A stretch of 9,271 nt of DNA from JBDNFP01 sp041689775 (lineage in GTDB: Bacteria > Bacteroidota > Bacteroidia > Cytophagales > Spirosomataceae): contig JBDNFP010000079.1 of the NCBI GenBank assembly GCA_041689775.1, positions 1 to 9,271 of the forward strand, read 5' to 3'. Shown here piece by piece: positions 1 through 6,070 of this stretch. The notes beneath the pieces were generated by a model. The model worked only from the letters and a program-made list of their open reading frames with translations, had not been told where the DNA came from and ran no database searches. Each line of letters begins with the position of its first letter. Within the stretch, counting starts at the first letter, position 1. Position numbers and translations under genes: made by a program.

Positions 1-91
1 GTAAACCCTTAATGAAGATTACTAGCGAACATATCCAAAAAGGACGGTGTTGAAGTAGGTAGAGTCACGAATTATTTAATTCCCAAGAACT

Positions 92-607
92 ATGCAAACC
101 GAAGAAATAGTAAACAGAGTAGCGACTAGTGGTCTGATTTCCCTTGACCTGGAAGAATACTATCATCGAGGTGAGCGGGTGATCTACGATTTGAAGGACA
201 ACCTTTTTCAGGGTATGATCTTGCGGGAAAAAGATTTCCGTGAATTCTTAAAAACACACGATTGGAGTAGCTACGAAGGTAAGAATGTAGCCATCATTTG
301 TAGTGAAGATGCTATCGTACCAACCTGGGCGTACATGTTATTAGCCGTCAAGCTGGAACCCCATGCACATTCGTTCGTTTTTGGCAACTTGGCCGAATTA
401 GAGAATAAACTTTTCTATGATGCTATCCGCAACATCGACATTGCGCAGTTTCGGGATAGCCGGGTAGTAGTAAAGGGGTGCAGCAAACATCCGGTACCAA
501 CGGCGGCCTACGTAGAAATAACCCGGTTGCTCAAACCCGTGGTAAAAACTCTGATGTTTGGTGAACCATGTAGTACCGTACCGCTTTACAAACAGCCCAA
601 AATATAG
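92..607 (+). CDS. DUF2480 family protein
   Basis: A 171-residue soluble protein with no signal peptide or membrane segment. I recognise it as DUF2480, a family largely confined to Bacteroidota and without an assigned function. Recognisable stretches are EIVNRVATSGL near the N-terminus, LREKDFREF (about 44-52), a VPTWAYML segment (77-84) and GEPCSTVP (157-164). Three cysteines, C70, C130 and C160, each open a Cys-Ser-x(n)-Val-Pro motif, and the first two continue into a shared T-x-A-Y. From memory, homologues often sit near SUF iron-sulfur assembly genes, but none of those lie in this window. The start is an ATG in an AT-rich leader with no Shine-Dalgarno sequence, as is usual in this phylum. 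The gene converges on rnhB with 2 bp between stop codons. Family assignment is firm; function is unknown. Confidence 0.9.
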   Translation: MQTEEIVNRVATSGLISLDLEEYYHRGERVIYDLKDNLFQGMILREKDFREFLKTHDWSSYEGKNVAIICSEDAIVPTWAYMLLAVKLEPHAHSFVFGNLAELENKLFYDAIRNIDIAQFRDSRVVVKGCSKHPVPTAAYVEITRLLKPVVKTLMFGEPCSTVPLYKQPKI

Positions 608-609
608 CC

Positions 610-1191
610 CTACTCTTTGATCAACCGAAAGCTCATCCGGTGGTACGGGGTACTTCCGTGTAGCTTAATAGCGCGCCGGTGATACGGGGTAGGATACCCT
701 ACGTTGTGCTCCCAGCCGTACTCCGGAAACGTTTCGGCAAGCTGCGCCATCAAATCATCCCGGTAGGTTTTAGCCAGTACTGACGCCGCCGCAATGGAAA
801 GAAAATGGGCATCTCCTTTGACAATACAAGTATGCGGGATCATAGGATAGGGTACGAAGCGGTTCCCGTCCACGAGCAAATGTTCCGGTATTACCACGAG
901 CTGATCTACGGCGCGGTGCATGGCCAGAAAGCTCGCTTGCAATATATTTATTTCATCAATTTTAGTGTTTGAAACCTCCGCGATAGCCCATCCAAGCGCA
1001 TCACGGGTTATTTCATCCCGCAGTAGTTCCCTTTGGCTTTTGGTGAGCTGCTTGGAATCATTGAGCAATGGATGAGTGTAGTCGGCCGGTAGTACCACCG
1101 CCGCCGCTACTACCGGTCCGGCCAGGCAGCCCCGGCCTACTTCGTCCAACCCTGCTTCCAGTAAACCTTTCGTATAGTAAGAACGTAGCAT
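610..1191 (-). CDS. rnhB: Ribonuclease HII
   Basis: A cytoplasmic endonuclease that cuts the RNA strand of RNA-DNA hybrids and starts removal of misincorporated ribonucleotides, using a divalent metal. The 193 residues match the normal length of the family. The signature GLDEVGRGCLAGPV (14-27) supplies catalytic D16 and E17; LVDGN supplies D108 and VKGDA supplies D127, completing the D-E-D-D site. The DSKQL segment (45-49) and the C-terminal YGWEHNVGYPTPYH block are also typical. The ATG overlaps the batA stop codon by one base (TAATG on the minus strand), so translation is probably coupled to batA and the gene is the last in the operon. The overlap also fixes the start. The reading frame is intact. 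Confidence 0.97.
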   Translation of the reverse strand: MLRSYYTKGLLEAGLDEVGRGCLAGPVVAAAVVLPADYTHPLLNDSKQLTKSQRELLRDEITRDALGWAIAEVSNTKIDEINILQASFLAMHRAVDQLVVIPEHLLVDGNRFVPYPMIPHTCIVKGDAHFLSIAAASVLAKTYRDDLMAQLAETFPEYGWEHNVGYPTPYHRRAIKLHGSTPYHRMSFRLIKE

Positions 1192-2210
1192 TAATCTTCC
1201 AGAATATTACTCATGAACGTACTTTTTGTGGCAAGGCCGACCAGTAAAAAGAATACCGCCCAGTAGAGATAAATGCGGTAATAGTCTTTTACTTCCCGGA
1301 ATATTACGTTTTGAAACTTTACTTTTTCCAGATTGTTGATCTGGGCGAAAACGCTGCTCAAAGCATTGTTGTCCGAAGCCCGAAAGTACTTGCCATCACC
1401 GGCAACGGCGATCTGTTGTAATTCTCCTTCGTCTACTTTCGCCTGGGTTATTTTCAACGAATCAGCTTTCAGGGGTTGACGAACACTCCCTACCGCAATA
1501 GTGTACACCCGAACCCCAAAAGCTTTGGCTAACCGGGCGGCTGTGATAGGATCTAAGTTACCAGAAGTATTATCACCGTCACTAATCAGGATGGCTACCT
1601 TACTCTGACTTTTAGAATCCCGCATCCGATTAACCCCAACGGCCAACGCACTACCAATGGCGGTACCCGCCGTCCGGATCATATCCGACCGGATATCTTC
1701 CAAAAAGCCATATAATAACTCATAGTCGGTAGTCAGAGGACAAAGGGAATAAGCCTCCCCAGCAAAAATGATAATGCCGATACGATCCTGAAGGCGGCCC
1801 CGAATAAACTCCCGGGCCACCTTCTTGGCCGCCGTCAGGCGGTCTGGCCGGAGGTCTTTTTCGAGCATCGAGTCGGATACGTCCATCAACAATATAATAT
1901 CAATTCCTTCCGAGAAGCGATCGGTACGTTCGGTCACGATCTGCGGCCGGGCCAGAGCTACCAAAATACACATCATGGCGAGTGCGGTACAGATGGGTAA
2001 TACGTACCGCAGCCGGGTAATCCAGTCACCCGAGGCCCCCGTAGCATCATAGGGAATATTCAGAAACTGCTTAGATTTCCGGTGGAAGGCCGTACGCAGC
2101 CAGAACAAAATGATGATGGCCGGAATTGCGTACAGGAAGTAGGGATGAGCCCACTGAAATAACAGTAAAGTGGTCCACCCAAACCATTTCAATGATAGCC
2201 ACTGTTCCAT
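1191..2210 (-). CDS. batA: BatA-type VWA-domain membrane protein
   Basis: A 339-residue inner-membrane protein of the Bacteroides aerotolerance (Bat) type. Two hydrophobic segments lie at about 25-40 and 68-88, followed by a von Willebrand A domain (about 103-290) and a final membrane segment near 313-329. This layout is typical of BatA. The metal-ion-dependent adhesion site looks complete: D110-x-S112-x-S114 in LLMDVSDSM, T183 in AGTAIG and D211 in LISDGDN. Bat proteins are thought to form membrane-linked complexes with MoxR ATPases and were linked to oxygen tolerance in Bacteroides; the biochemical role is unclear. The upstream membrane-protein gene ends 10 bp before the ATG and rnhB overlaps its stop, so all three are probably co-transcribed. 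The usual downstream partner, batB, is not present here. Confidence 0.92.
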   Translation of the reverse strand: MEQWLSLKWFGWTTLLLFQWAHPYFLYAIPAIIILFWLRTAFHRKSKQFLNIPYDATGASGDWITRLRYVLPICTALAMMCILVALARPQIVTERTDRFSEGIDIILLMDVSDSMLEKDLRPDRLTAAKKVAREFIRGRLQDRIGIIIFAGEAYSLCPLTTDYELLYGFLEDIRSDMIRTAGTAIGSALAVGVNRMRDSKSQSKVAILISDGDNTSGNLDPITAARLAKAFGVRVYTIAVGSVRQPLKADSLKITQAKVDEGELQQIAVAGDGKYFRASDNNALSSVFAQINNLEKVKFQNVIFREVKDYYRIYLYWAVFFLLVGLATKSTFMSNILED

Positions 2211-2220
2211 GTAATATTAT

Positions 2221-3156
2221 CTAACTATTTGATTTACCAGCACGAGCAATTTCCAACCTACGCCGACGATAACTCCGCTGTGCTATATTTTTCAATACCT
2301 GAAGAGACGCATCCATTTGATTCGACTTTACCTGCCCATAGATGATATGATCAATCTCTTTCAGGGCATTTTCCAATGCCTCATCTGGTATATTATCCAG
2401 AATTTCTCGGGTGGTGTAGGTAGTAAAAGGCTTCTTCTCAACCCGTTCAAGGTATTTTTTCCAAATAACCACTGCTTTCTCCGCCTCCACTGTACTATCT
2501 ATTTCCCGGGCATTTCGATTGAGCCGATTGAAGTTCCGGACAAAATCACTGTGGCGGCGCTGTAACTGAAACATCCTCCATTGCTTCATGATTCCCCGCC
2601 CAAAAAGCCAGTACACCAGACTTACAAAGAGACCGATTGATAATAGAACTGCCACAAATACCGGATAATCAAACTGGCGAAGCAGCAACTCTACCCTGGT
2701 ATCCGCCTGAAGCGATAGCGTATCCAACCGAGCACTAACCGGTAATAACAACCGTAAGAACACCGTGTCTACCTCAGCGTATGCCACCGTGCAATCTCCG
2801 TCAGCCAGCACATAAACCGGTAAGCTGAGCGTCTGGGTCGGTGAAACATCAAACGAAATAATACGATACACGGTGCTATCCAGGCTCCCACTCGAATCGG
2901 TTCGGGTAGTAAAAAACTCTTGATCAATAACCTCAAAAGGAGAAAAAGAAAAGCTGGAATCAGGAAAAAAAACTTCCTGGACCGGATCGTGCAAAAAGCT
3001 GAACGAGTAAGAAAACGGTTTTCCAGTTTCTATGGTATCCGTCAAAAAAACTCCTTTGGGCTTTCGTTTTTGACCTTGTACGGCGGTAGGAGACAGTAGC
3101 CCCCACCCAATAAACAGGCACAGTATGAAGCGGAGAAATTGAAGTATTTGACTCAA
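2221..3156 (-). CDS. BatD/DUF4381-like membrane protein of the bat cluster
   Basis: A 311-residue protein with a signal peptide (about 1-28, cleavage likely near TAVQG-Q), a beta-rich exported region (about 30-155), one membrane segment (about 165-187) and a basic cytoplasmic tail of roughly 120 residues. The exported part resembles BatD-like modules: a PFSYSF strand, a FFPDSSF turn and a Y-x-I-x-S-F-D-V strand. The tail has the pattern W-x-x-Y-L-E, then TTREI, then a L-x-x-I-D-x-I-I-Y-G helix, typical of the small membrane proteins found between DUF58 and batA in Bacteroidota. The start is TTG. No ATG lies in frame between it and the upstream stop near 3190, and this start gives a well-formed signal peptide. 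It probably scaffolds the VWA proteins (inference). DUF4381 is my best family label, not a certainty. Confidence 0.72.
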   Translation of the reverse strand: MSQILQFLRFILCLFIGWGLLSPTAVQGQKRKPKGVFLTDTIETGKPFSYSFSFLHDPVQEVFFPDSSFSFSPFEVIDQEFFTTRTDSSGSLDSTVYRIISFDVSPTQTLSLPVYVLADGDCTVAYAEVDTVFLRLLLPVSARLDTLSLQADTRVELLLRQFDYPVFVAVLLSIGLFVSLVYWLFGRGIMKQWRMFQLQRRHSDFVRNFNRLNRNAREIDSTVEAEKAVVIWKKYLERVEKKPFTTYTTREILDNIPDEALENALKEIDHIIYGQVKSNQMDASLQVLKNIAQRSYRRRRLEIARAGKSNS

Positions 3157-3171
3157 TAGATTAAAAATAAA

Positions 3172-3275
3172 TAGCTGATAGCCAATAGCTCACAGCAGTT
3201 AGCTTTTTGTACATATTGGATATAGAAAATAGTAGCAATGGGACTAACTGAATTAACAACACAAACTAATTTTGC
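3172..3275. repeat. AT-rich intergenic direct repeat, copy 1
   Basis: First of two 104-bp units in the spacer between the DUF58 gene and the BatD-like gene. It aligns without gaps to 3286-3389 at a fixed 114-bp offset, with 79 of 104 positions identical by hand count. The best-conserved parts are TAGCTGATA at the start, CTTTTTGT in the middle and AACTAATT near the end. It begins only 16 bp upstream of the TTG start of the BatD-like gene, so it forms part of that gene's leader. No coding potential is seen. Confidence 0.75.
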
Positions 3276-3285
3276 CTCTAATAAG

Positions 3286-3389
3286 TAGCTGATACCTATT
3301 AGCTTGTAGCTGTTACCTTTTTGTAAATATTTGATATAGAGAATATTAGCCAGTAATTTGACTAAATTAATAATATAAACTAATTATGC
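3286..3389. repeat. AT-rich intergenic direct repeat, copy 2
   Basis: Second 104-bp unit, paired with 3172-3275. Its left end, extended leftwards to 3281, is also an imperfect inverted match to 3443-3485: both read ATAAGTAGC, then about 13 of the next 18 bases agree. The 3281-3485 interval therefore has inverted ends, like a short non-autonomous element. No open reading frame of note lies inside it. Confidence 0.75.
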
Positions 3390-3442
3390 ATTAGTACTTA
3401 ATGATTAATATTTTGTGCAAAAAATTGTATAGTCAGCGACAT

Positions 3443-3485
3443 AAAAAGCTAATAACAAACAACCTATTAGCTAACTGCTACTTAT
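3443..3485. repeat. Partial inverted copy of the AT-rich repeat
   Basis: The reverse complement starts ATAAGTAGCAGTTAGCTAATAG and follows the start of copy 2 (3281-3322), ending in both cases in a CTTTTT run. It closes the repeat cluster on the DUF58 side. The bases between 3390 and 3442, and between 3486 and the DUF58 stop at 3594, hold nothing I can assign. Confidence 0.6.
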
Positions 3486-3593
3486 AGTTAACTGTAATGA
3501 TTTGATGATCAGACAAATAGAAAAGCACATCGCCAACAGCTACATAAACATCAAAATAACGAATTTTCGGGCTTATTACGGATACTCTCTCGC

Positions 3594-4478
3594 TTAGCGC
3601 CCACCATTGTACACGTAACGCCTTACCCGAAAAAGTTGGATCAAGGCTGGTACATAATCTTCCCCGGCATCCAGCGACAGGTAGTCGGCCTTGTTTTGCC
3701 GGCAAAGGCGTTCCAACATTTCTCTTCGTTGTTGAAAACGCTCCCACATCTCTGACCTATACCGCGACGACGACGTATTCACCCATACTCTCGCTTGTTT
3801 TTCAGCATCGTATATCGGAATGATTCCCAACCGGGGTAGATTCGTTTCCCGCTGATCATGCACGTGAATCACGATCAGATCATGCTTGCGGGCCAGGGCT
3901 TTCAGGTTATGCTCGTAGTCATTATCGATAAAGTCTGAAATCAAAAAGACCAGACTGCGGCGCTTCAATACGTTTAGAGTCACCAAAATGGCCTCCGATA
4001 GGTCAGTCCGTGGTGACTCCGGGTTAAGTTTAAATAATTCAGAAATCAGACTGTACCCGTGTTTCATTCCGTCCGAAGGACGAATGTACCGTTCTTTTTG
4101 ATCCGAAAAACAAAGGAGCCCCACCCTACTTGCTTCCTGAATGGCCGACAGCGCCAATACGCCACAAATCTCCTTGGTGGCGTCTATTTTCAATCGAGCC
4201 TGATCACCTACCTGCTGGGACGCACTCACGTCCACCACAAAAAAAACCGTTTGCTCTTTCTCCTCCTTGAATATCTTGATGTAGGTTCCGTGGCCCTTGG
4301 CCGAGGTGTTCCAATCAATGGTCCGGACATCGTCTCCGTACTGATACAACCGCAGGTCATCAAACTCCAACCCCGACCCTTTAAACACGGAGTGAAAATT
4401 ACCGTGCCGTTCGCTGTTAACCGCCTTTCTGATGCGGATCTCATACTGCCGGAGTTTAGTTAAAAAATCTTGAAACAT
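3594..4478 (-). CDS. DUF58 domain protein of the MoxR/Bat cluster
   Basis: A 294-residue protein without signal peptide or membrane segment. The DUF58 hallmark is clear: GSGLEFDDLRLYQYGDD (34-50) followed by VRTIDWNTSAK (51-61) and TYIKIFKEE (65-73). The rest is a VWA-like fold with a MIDAS-type D83-x-S85-x-S87 (VDVSASQ), RTDL at 157-160 and LISDF at 179-183. DUF58 proteins usually accompany a MoxR-family AAA+ ATPase and Bat proteins, and probably act in assembling or regulating membrane or periplasmic complexes. It is the first gene of the minus-strand block: the next gene upstream, at 4558, is divergent, so any moxR must be elsewhere. A candidate promoter element lies 58 bp upstream. It is parted from the rest of the operon by 437 bp that contain repeats. 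Confidence 0.93.
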   Translation of the reverse strand: MFQDFLTKLRQYEIRIRKAVNSERHGNFHSVFKGSGLEFDDLRLYQYGDDVRTIDWNTSAKGHGTYIKIFKEEKEQTVFFVVDVSASQQVGDQARLKIDATKEICGVLALSAIQEASRVGLLCFSDQKERYIRPSDGMKHGYSLISELFKLNPESPRTDLSEAILVTLNVLKRRSLVFLISDFIDNDYEHNLKALARKHDLIVIHVHDQRETNLPRLGIIPIYDAEKQARVWVNTSSSRYRSEMWERFQQRREMLERLCRQNKADYLSLDAGEDYVPALIQLFRVRRYVYNGGR

Positions 4479-4535
4479 AAGAATTAGTCCGTTTTACAAA
4501 AGATTCACGACCTTTGCTGCGTTACAGATAGTAGA

Positions 4536-4543
4536 CAAATATA
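4536..4543 (-). promoter_or_regulatory. Candidate Bacteroidota -7 element for the DUF58 gene
   Basis: On the minus strand this reads TATATTTG, an exact match to the TAnnTTTG consensus of the primary sigma factor in Bacteroidota. It lies 58 bp upstream of the DUF58 start codon, which leaves room for a 5' leader of about 50 nt. A TTTG that could act as the -33 element lies 23 bp further upstream, slightly more than the usual 19-21 bp. It sits in the divergent spacer shared with the DUF4296 gene. Confidence 0.45.
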
Positions 4544-4557
4544 GATATTTTGCTTAG

Positions 4558-4932
4558 ATGATGCCGCAAAGCTCAACCATACTCCAACGAACTCTGCTCG
4601 TAGCAAGCCTCTTTATCGGCCTGTGGGCCTGTGATGGGCAGGAAAAACCACCCGGAGATTTAATTTCGGAAGAGAAAATGGTCAATATTTTAACGGATAT
4701 TCACATTGCCGAAGCCAAGACTACGAATATGCAACTCCGGTCGCTCGACTCGTCGGTCATAGTGTACGGAGAATTACAAAAGCAGATTTGGGCAAAATAT
4801 AAAGTAGATACCTTACTATATCAAAGAAGTTATTCATTTTACACATCTCACCCGAGTTATCTAACCGCCATTTATGAACAAGTTGAGAAAAAAATGGAAG
4901 CCAAGGAAAAGAAAAAACCCTTAAATCTTTAA
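4558..4932 (+). CDS. DUF4296 domain lipoprotein
   Basis: A 124-residue predicted lipoprotein. A hydrophobic signal (about 11-24) ends in the lipobox L-W-A-C with C25 as the lipidation site, followed directly by D26, G27 and Q28. The mature part is helical: EEKMVNILTDIHIAEAK (38-54), a middle helix with YGELQKQIWAKY, then a YTSHPSYLTAIYEQV segment and a very Lys/Glu-rich end. This is the DUF4296 pattern (M-x-x-I-L-x-D-I-H-x-A-E), a Bacteroidota family of unknown function often encoded near a polyprenol-phosphate mannosyltransferase and dihydroorotase. Here the mannosyltransferase gene follows 126 bp downstream and no dihydroorotase is present. Two ATG codons stand side by side at 4558 and 4561; either could be the start without affecting the product. 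Confidence 0.82.
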   Translation: MMPQSSTILQRTLLVASLFIGLWACDGQEKPPGDLISEEKMVNILTDIHIAEAKTTNMQLRSLDSSVIVYGELQKQIWAKYKVDTLLYQRSYSFYTSHPSYLTAIYEQVEKKMEAKEKKKPLNL

Positions 4933-5058
4933 CTTTCTTTCTACAAAAATCTTTGGAGTATTTTTTGTGGAGGCAATATTTCTCGTGTGATGGGAGTATC
5001 TCGCCTGTGACTACTACTTTTTATTCTAGTATAACCCTAACCAAGCCGTTTAACGATC

Positions 5059-5850
5059 GTGTCAGATTCTGTCGTAATCATACCTACTTACAACGAAATT
5101 GAGAATATTGAGGCTATAATCCGAAAGGTTTTTACCCTTCAAAAGACCTTTCATGTTCTCATTGTAGACGATGGCTCACCGGATGGTACGGGGCAAAAAG
5201 TAAAGGAGCTACAACAGGAATTCCCGCGGCAACTTTACTTACTGGAACGAAAGGGAAAGTTGGGGCTTGGCACTGCTTACATCCGGGGGTTTCAATGGGG
5301 TCTGGAACGAGGATATGACTACATTTTTGAGATGGACGCCGATTTTTCGCACAACCCGGAAGACCTGACCCGACTATACGAAGCTTGTACCACTCAAAAT
5401 AACGACGTTGCTATTGGCTCCCGTTACATCAAAGGTGTCAACGTTGTCAACTGGCCCATGGGCCGGGTGCTGATGTCCTATTTTGCGGGTCACTACGTTC
5501 GTTTCATCACCGGAATGCCCATTATGGATCCCACGGCCGGTTTTATCTGCTACCACCGGTCTGTTCTGGAAACTCTTCACCTCAATAAAATCAGATTTGT
5601 GGGGTATGCTTTTCAGATTGAAATGAAGTTCAAAGCCTGGAAATATAACTTTACTATTACCGAAGTACCCATCATTTTCACCGATCGTACCCGCGGACAA
5701 TCCAAAATGTCGGCGGGTATTTTCAAGGAAGCGGTGTTAGGAGTTATAAGTTTGAAAATTAACAGCTTTTTCACGCGCTACATTCCTGCTTCTTCTCAAA
5801 AAAAGGTGAAAGAAAATTCACCCTCTTCCCTCGATAAGATATTAGATTAA
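5059..5850 (+). CDS. Polyprenol-phosphate mannosyltransferase (DPM1-like GT2)
   Basis: A 263-residue family 2 glycosyltransferase that probably moves mannose from GDP-mannose to polyprenyl phosphate on the cytoplasmic face of the inner membrane, giving the lipid-linked donor used by periplasmic glycosyltransferases. Key features are IIPTYNEIENI (7-17), VDDGSPDGTG (36-45), the DAD motif D93-A94-D95 followed by FSHNP, SRYIKG (121-126), DPTAGF (157-162) and FTDRTRGQSKMS (207-218), the last being characteristic of DPM1-like enzymes. There are no C-terminal membrane segments, so this is the short soluble-type form. The start is GTG: an in-frame stop at 5038-5040 leaves no room for another start, and the protein begins right at the GT2 core. 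The gene is followed by a strong stem-loop. Substrate assignment is by family only. Confidence 0.88.
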   Translation: MSDSVVIIPTYNEIENIEAIIRKVFTLQKTFHVLIVDDGSPDGTGQKVKELQQEFPRQLYLLERKGKLGLGTAYIRGFQWGLERGYDYIFEMDADFSHNPEDLTRLYEACTTQNNDVAIGSRYIKGVNVVNWPMGRVLMSYFAGHYVRFITGMPIMDPTAGFICYHRSVLETLHLNKIRFVGYAFQIEMKFKAWKYNFTITEVPIIFTDRTRGQSKMSAGIFKEAVLGVISLKINSFFTRYIPASSQKKVKENSPSSLDKILD

Positions 5851-5871
5851 TACTCAAACTTAGCGCATTAG

Positions 5872-5907
5872 TACACACAAGAAAGGAAAATTCCTTTCTT
5901 GTGTGTA
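5872..5907 (+). terminator. Stem-loop terminator after the mannosyltransferase gene
   Basis: Perfect 17-bp inverted repeat (TACACACAAGAAAGGAA and its complement) with only AA between the arms; in RNA the inner A-U pairs would open into a small loop. It starts 21 bp after the stop codon at 5850 and is followed by TATTTATA rather than a pure T run. No gene comes in from the right, so it most likely ends the 4558-5850 transcript and isolates it from the peptidase gene. Confidence 0.8.
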
Positions 5908-6070
5908 TATTTATAGGTGGATCCGTATCACGGAAACGGCCTAAAATGTTTCTTATTTCACTAGCAAAAAGGGCGCTATCGGTACGATTTTTGCTCTGTT
6001 TAGGTACCCCTACTAGCTGTTAGTAATTCGCTGTTTAACAGGAATCAGAAAGAAATTTTCACCTCCTTTG

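Noticed and set aside
1..91. Possible 3' end of an upstream gene (a short plus-strand frame ending in TGA near 53).
   Set aside because: About 17 codons with no family likeness are too few to call.
3172..3485. The repeats as a CRISPR array.
   Set aside because: Only two long diverged copies and one inverted piece are present, with no short identical repeats or regular spacers and no cas genes.
3478..3591. Open minus-strand frame after the DUF58 stop, reading plausibly as protein (for example RYFDVYVAVGDVLFYL).
   Set aside because: It has no start of its own outside the DUF58 gene, ends in the repeat cluster and matches no family I know. It may be a decayed gene end but cannot be supported.
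4513..4552. Possible promoter for the DUF4296 gene (TTTG and an ATATTTTG just before the start).
   Set aside because: The spacing between the two boxes is 28 bp and the second is not an exact TAnnTTTG; it also lies almost on the start codon.
6031..6041. Small palindrome CTGTT-T-AACAG in the peptidase leader, a possible operator.
   Set aside because: An 11-bp palindrome is expected by chance at this scale, and no regulator gene or second site is near.
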